Positions 5,153 through 6,194 of a stretch of 6,194 nt of DNA are shown here, one piece after another (position 1 is the stretch's first letter; each line of letters starts with the position of its first letter). The notes below the pieces were generated by a model. It saw only the letters and a list, made by a program, of their open reading frames with translations. It was not told where the DNA came from and searched no databases. The stretch lies in the NCBI GenBank assembly GCA_012798935.1, contig JAAZMG010000144.1, positions 1 through 6,194 of the forward strand. The letters are read 5' to 3'. Origin of the DNA: Tissierellia bacterium. Its GTDB lineage: Bacteria; Bacillota; Clostridia; Tissierellales; Tepidimicrobiaceae. The position numbers and the translations under genes are program-made.

Positions 5153-5181
5153 ATAATATGTATACTTATTAATTTTGTCAA
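5153..5181 (-). promoter_or_regulatory. Sigma-A-type promoter of the arsR-permease operon
   Basis: On the minus strand, -35 TTGACA (5181-5176) and -10 TATTAT (5158-5153) are 17 bases apart. Transcription should begin near 5146, immediately before the operator at 5121-5142. Confidence 0.82.
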
Positions 5182-5208
5182 CCATTACCTTAAAGATTAG
5201 AAAGGTTA

Positions 5209-5237
5209 TTGACAATTAATAACTAAAAGCATATTAT
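5209..5237 (+). promoter_or_regulatory. Sigma-A-type promoter of the DUF2703-arsR operon
   Basis: TTGACA (5209-5214) and TATTAT (5232-5237) are separated by 17 bases. Transcription should begin near 5244, about 40 bases before the ATG at 5285. The -35 elements of the two divergent promoters are only 27 bases apart, so regulators on one side could influence the other. Confidence 0.82.
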
Positions 5238-5266
5238 ATGAGTAAAAGCGGATATAGTCATATAAT
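5233..5266. promoter_or_regulatory. 9-bp inverted repeat spanning the plus-strand -10 and leader
   Basis: ATTATATGA (5233-5241) and TCATATAAT (5258-5266) are exact inverted copies separated by 16 bases. The left arm overlaps the -10 and the right arm ends just before AAGGAGG. It could be an operator for the second ArsR or a weak leader hairpin. The AT-rich arms make chance a real alternative. Confidence 0.4.
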
Positions 5267-5284
5267 TATAAGGAGGATATTTTT

Positions 5285-5857
5285 ATGGATTGTTGTAAGC
5301 CAAAAAACAAGAACTGTGGATGTAATACGGGATGCTGTGAAGACATAGAAGAGAATCGAAGAGAGGAAAGTAAAAAGATAATAATTGATTTTCTATATCT
5401 GGATTTAAGTATATGTAACCGTTGCCAGGGAACTGATGAAGGTCTTGATAAAGCAATTGAAGATGTGGCAGAAGTGCTTAAACTAACGGGCATAGAGGTA
5501 GTTGTCAATAAAATTCATATTACTAATAAGGAAATGGCAATACAACACAAGTTTGTTAGTTCACCTACTATACGAGTAAATGGAAAGGATATACAAATGG
5601 AAGTGAAAGAATCCCTTTGTGAATCTTGTGGTGACCTATGTGGTGATGATGTTGATTGTCGAGTATGGGTATATAAAGGGAAGGAATATGATGTTCCGCC
5701 AAAAGCAATGATTATTGATGCTATTCTCCAAGCAGTATATGGTGATAGCAAAACACCAGTAAAAGATGAAAATAGTAAAGAAACATATAAACTACCAGAA
5801 AACTTGAGAAAGTTTTTTGAGTCCATTGACAAAAATAAAGATTTGAATAACAAGTAA
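5285..5857 (+). CDS. DUF2703 thioredoxin-like protein with Cys-rich N-terminus
   Basis: The 190-residue product starts with a Cys-dense segment (C3, C4, C11, C13, C17, C18). A thioredoxin-like domain follows with CNRC (44-47), a probable cis-Pro in SSPTI (92-96), and IRVNGKDI. A second Cys group, LCESCGDLCGDDVDCRVW, holds C112, C115, C119 and C125, then a KGKEYDVPPKAMIIDAIL helix and a tail LPENLRKFF (170-178). This order matches DUF2703, a family I know mainly from arsenic and mercury loci; its reaction is not established. No signal peptide is visible, so it is likely cytoplasmic. AAGGAGG sits at 5270-5276 before the ATG. It shares a divergent control region with arsR and precedes a second arsR by 37 bases. 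Thiol chemistry or metalloid binding is inferred from 12 cysteines. Confidence 0.83.
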   Translation: MDCCKPKNKNCGCNTGCCEDIEENRREESKKIIIDFLYLDLSICNRCQGTDEGLDKAIEDVAEVLKLTGIEVVVNKIHITNKEMAIQHKFVSSPTIRVNGKDIQMEVKESLCESCGDLCGDDVDCRVWVYKGKEYDVPPKAMIIDAILQAVYGDSKTPVKDENSKETYKLPENLRKFFESIDKNKDLNNK

Positions 5858-5894
5858 AAACTATGTAAAAGCGCCTAATAATGGAGGTGAAATT

Positions 5895-6194
5895 GTGGAT
5901 TTAATACAAGTTATGAAAGCTTTGGCTGATGAAACACGGATGAGAATACTAAATATACTAAAAGATGAAGAGTTATGTGTATGTGAGATTGAGATAATAC
6001 TTGATATTACACAATCAAATGCCTCCCGTCATTTAAACAGGTTAACCAATGCAAGGATATTAGATAACTATAAAGTAGGAACATATGTATATTATAAAAT
6101 AGATGAGAAAAAGGTAAAAGAGTATCCATTTATAAGGGAAATCATAGAAGAACATACTATGAAAGATACTCTATATCAAAAGGATTATGAAAGA
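5895..6194 (+). CDS. Second ArsR-family regulator, 3' end beyond the window
   Basis: The GTG at 5895 is chosen because GGAGGTGA (5883-5890) lies 4 bases before it. The next in-frame ATG (residue 7) would be too far away. The 100 visible residues show the winged-helix pattern: QVMKALADETRMRILNIL, then ELCVCEIEIIL, the recognition helix region TQSNASRHLNRLTNARIL and the wing KVGTYVYYKI. The metal motif has C28 and C30 but Glu where the classical third Cys would be, unlike the divergent arsR at 4767-5078. The two regulators may therefore sense differently or use another ligand. It is the second gene of the DUF2703 operon. The frame is open at 6194, with perhaps 10-30 residues missing. The family is firm; the inducer is not known. 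Confidence 0.88.
   Translation, partial: MDLIQVMKALADETRMRILNILKDEELCVCEIEIILDITQSNASRHLNRLTNARILDNYKVGTYVYYKIDEKKVKEYPFIREIIEEHTMKDTLYQKDYER

Noticed and set aside
1..6194. CRISPR array, tRNA or rRNA
   Set aside because: No regularly spaced direct repeats of CRISPR size and no tRNA cloverleaf or rRNA-like segment were seen on either strand.

Overview
The window is AT-rich with strong GGAGG-type ribosome binding sites, textbook TTGACA-17-TATTAT promoters and frequent AGA/ATA codons. Together with the gene families present, this points to a low-GC anaerobic Firmicute of the Clostridia type. The genus cannot be read from the sequence.

Layout. (1) 1-313: the right end of an IS200/IS605-type element, with an omega-RNA-like terminal hairpin and a TCAA end. 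It abuts the last ~55 codons of a gamma-glutamyltransferase gene, so that gene looks broken. A terminator closes this part (321-355). (2) 358-2883: a strong promoter with a 14-bp palindrome at the expected +1 drives a tightly packed four-gene operon: a NifX/NafY-type protein, two MinD-like ATPases each carrying an inserted 2x[4Fe-4S] ferredoxin domain, and a second NifX-type protein. A terminator follows. (3) 2894-3625: a DUF5320 small protein with its own strong promoter and a perfect-stem terminator, then a DUF134/UPF0251 helix-turn-helix protein that is the obvious candidate regulator of the module. (4) 3626-3846: a convergent intergenic stretch with one long stem-loop and no convincing gene. 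(5) 3847-5078, minus strand: an arsenic-type operon of arsR (three-Cys As(III) site), a CSCS-motif permease (ArsP_1/DUF318) and a 41-codon Cys-Cys-Cys small protein. The permease is broken by an internal deletion that shifts the frame. (6) 5079-5284: a divergent control region with two consensus promoters and an ordered array of ArsR half-sites. (7) 5285-6194, plus strand: a Cys-rich DUF2703 protein and a second arsR that runs off the window.

How it fits together. Regions 2-3 form a NifX-MinD-MinD-NifX-DUF5320-DUF134 module with no nitrogenase genes in view. It resembles the orange-protein (ORP)/MinD clusters of sulfate reducers more than nif loci. The likely theme is ATP-dependent handling of a metal-sulfur cluster, but the substrate is unknown. 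Regions 4-7 form a divergent arsenic/metalloid response locus with one regulator on each side. In this strain the minus-strand efflux permease is probably inactive, so any resistance would rest on plus-strand genes beyond the window.
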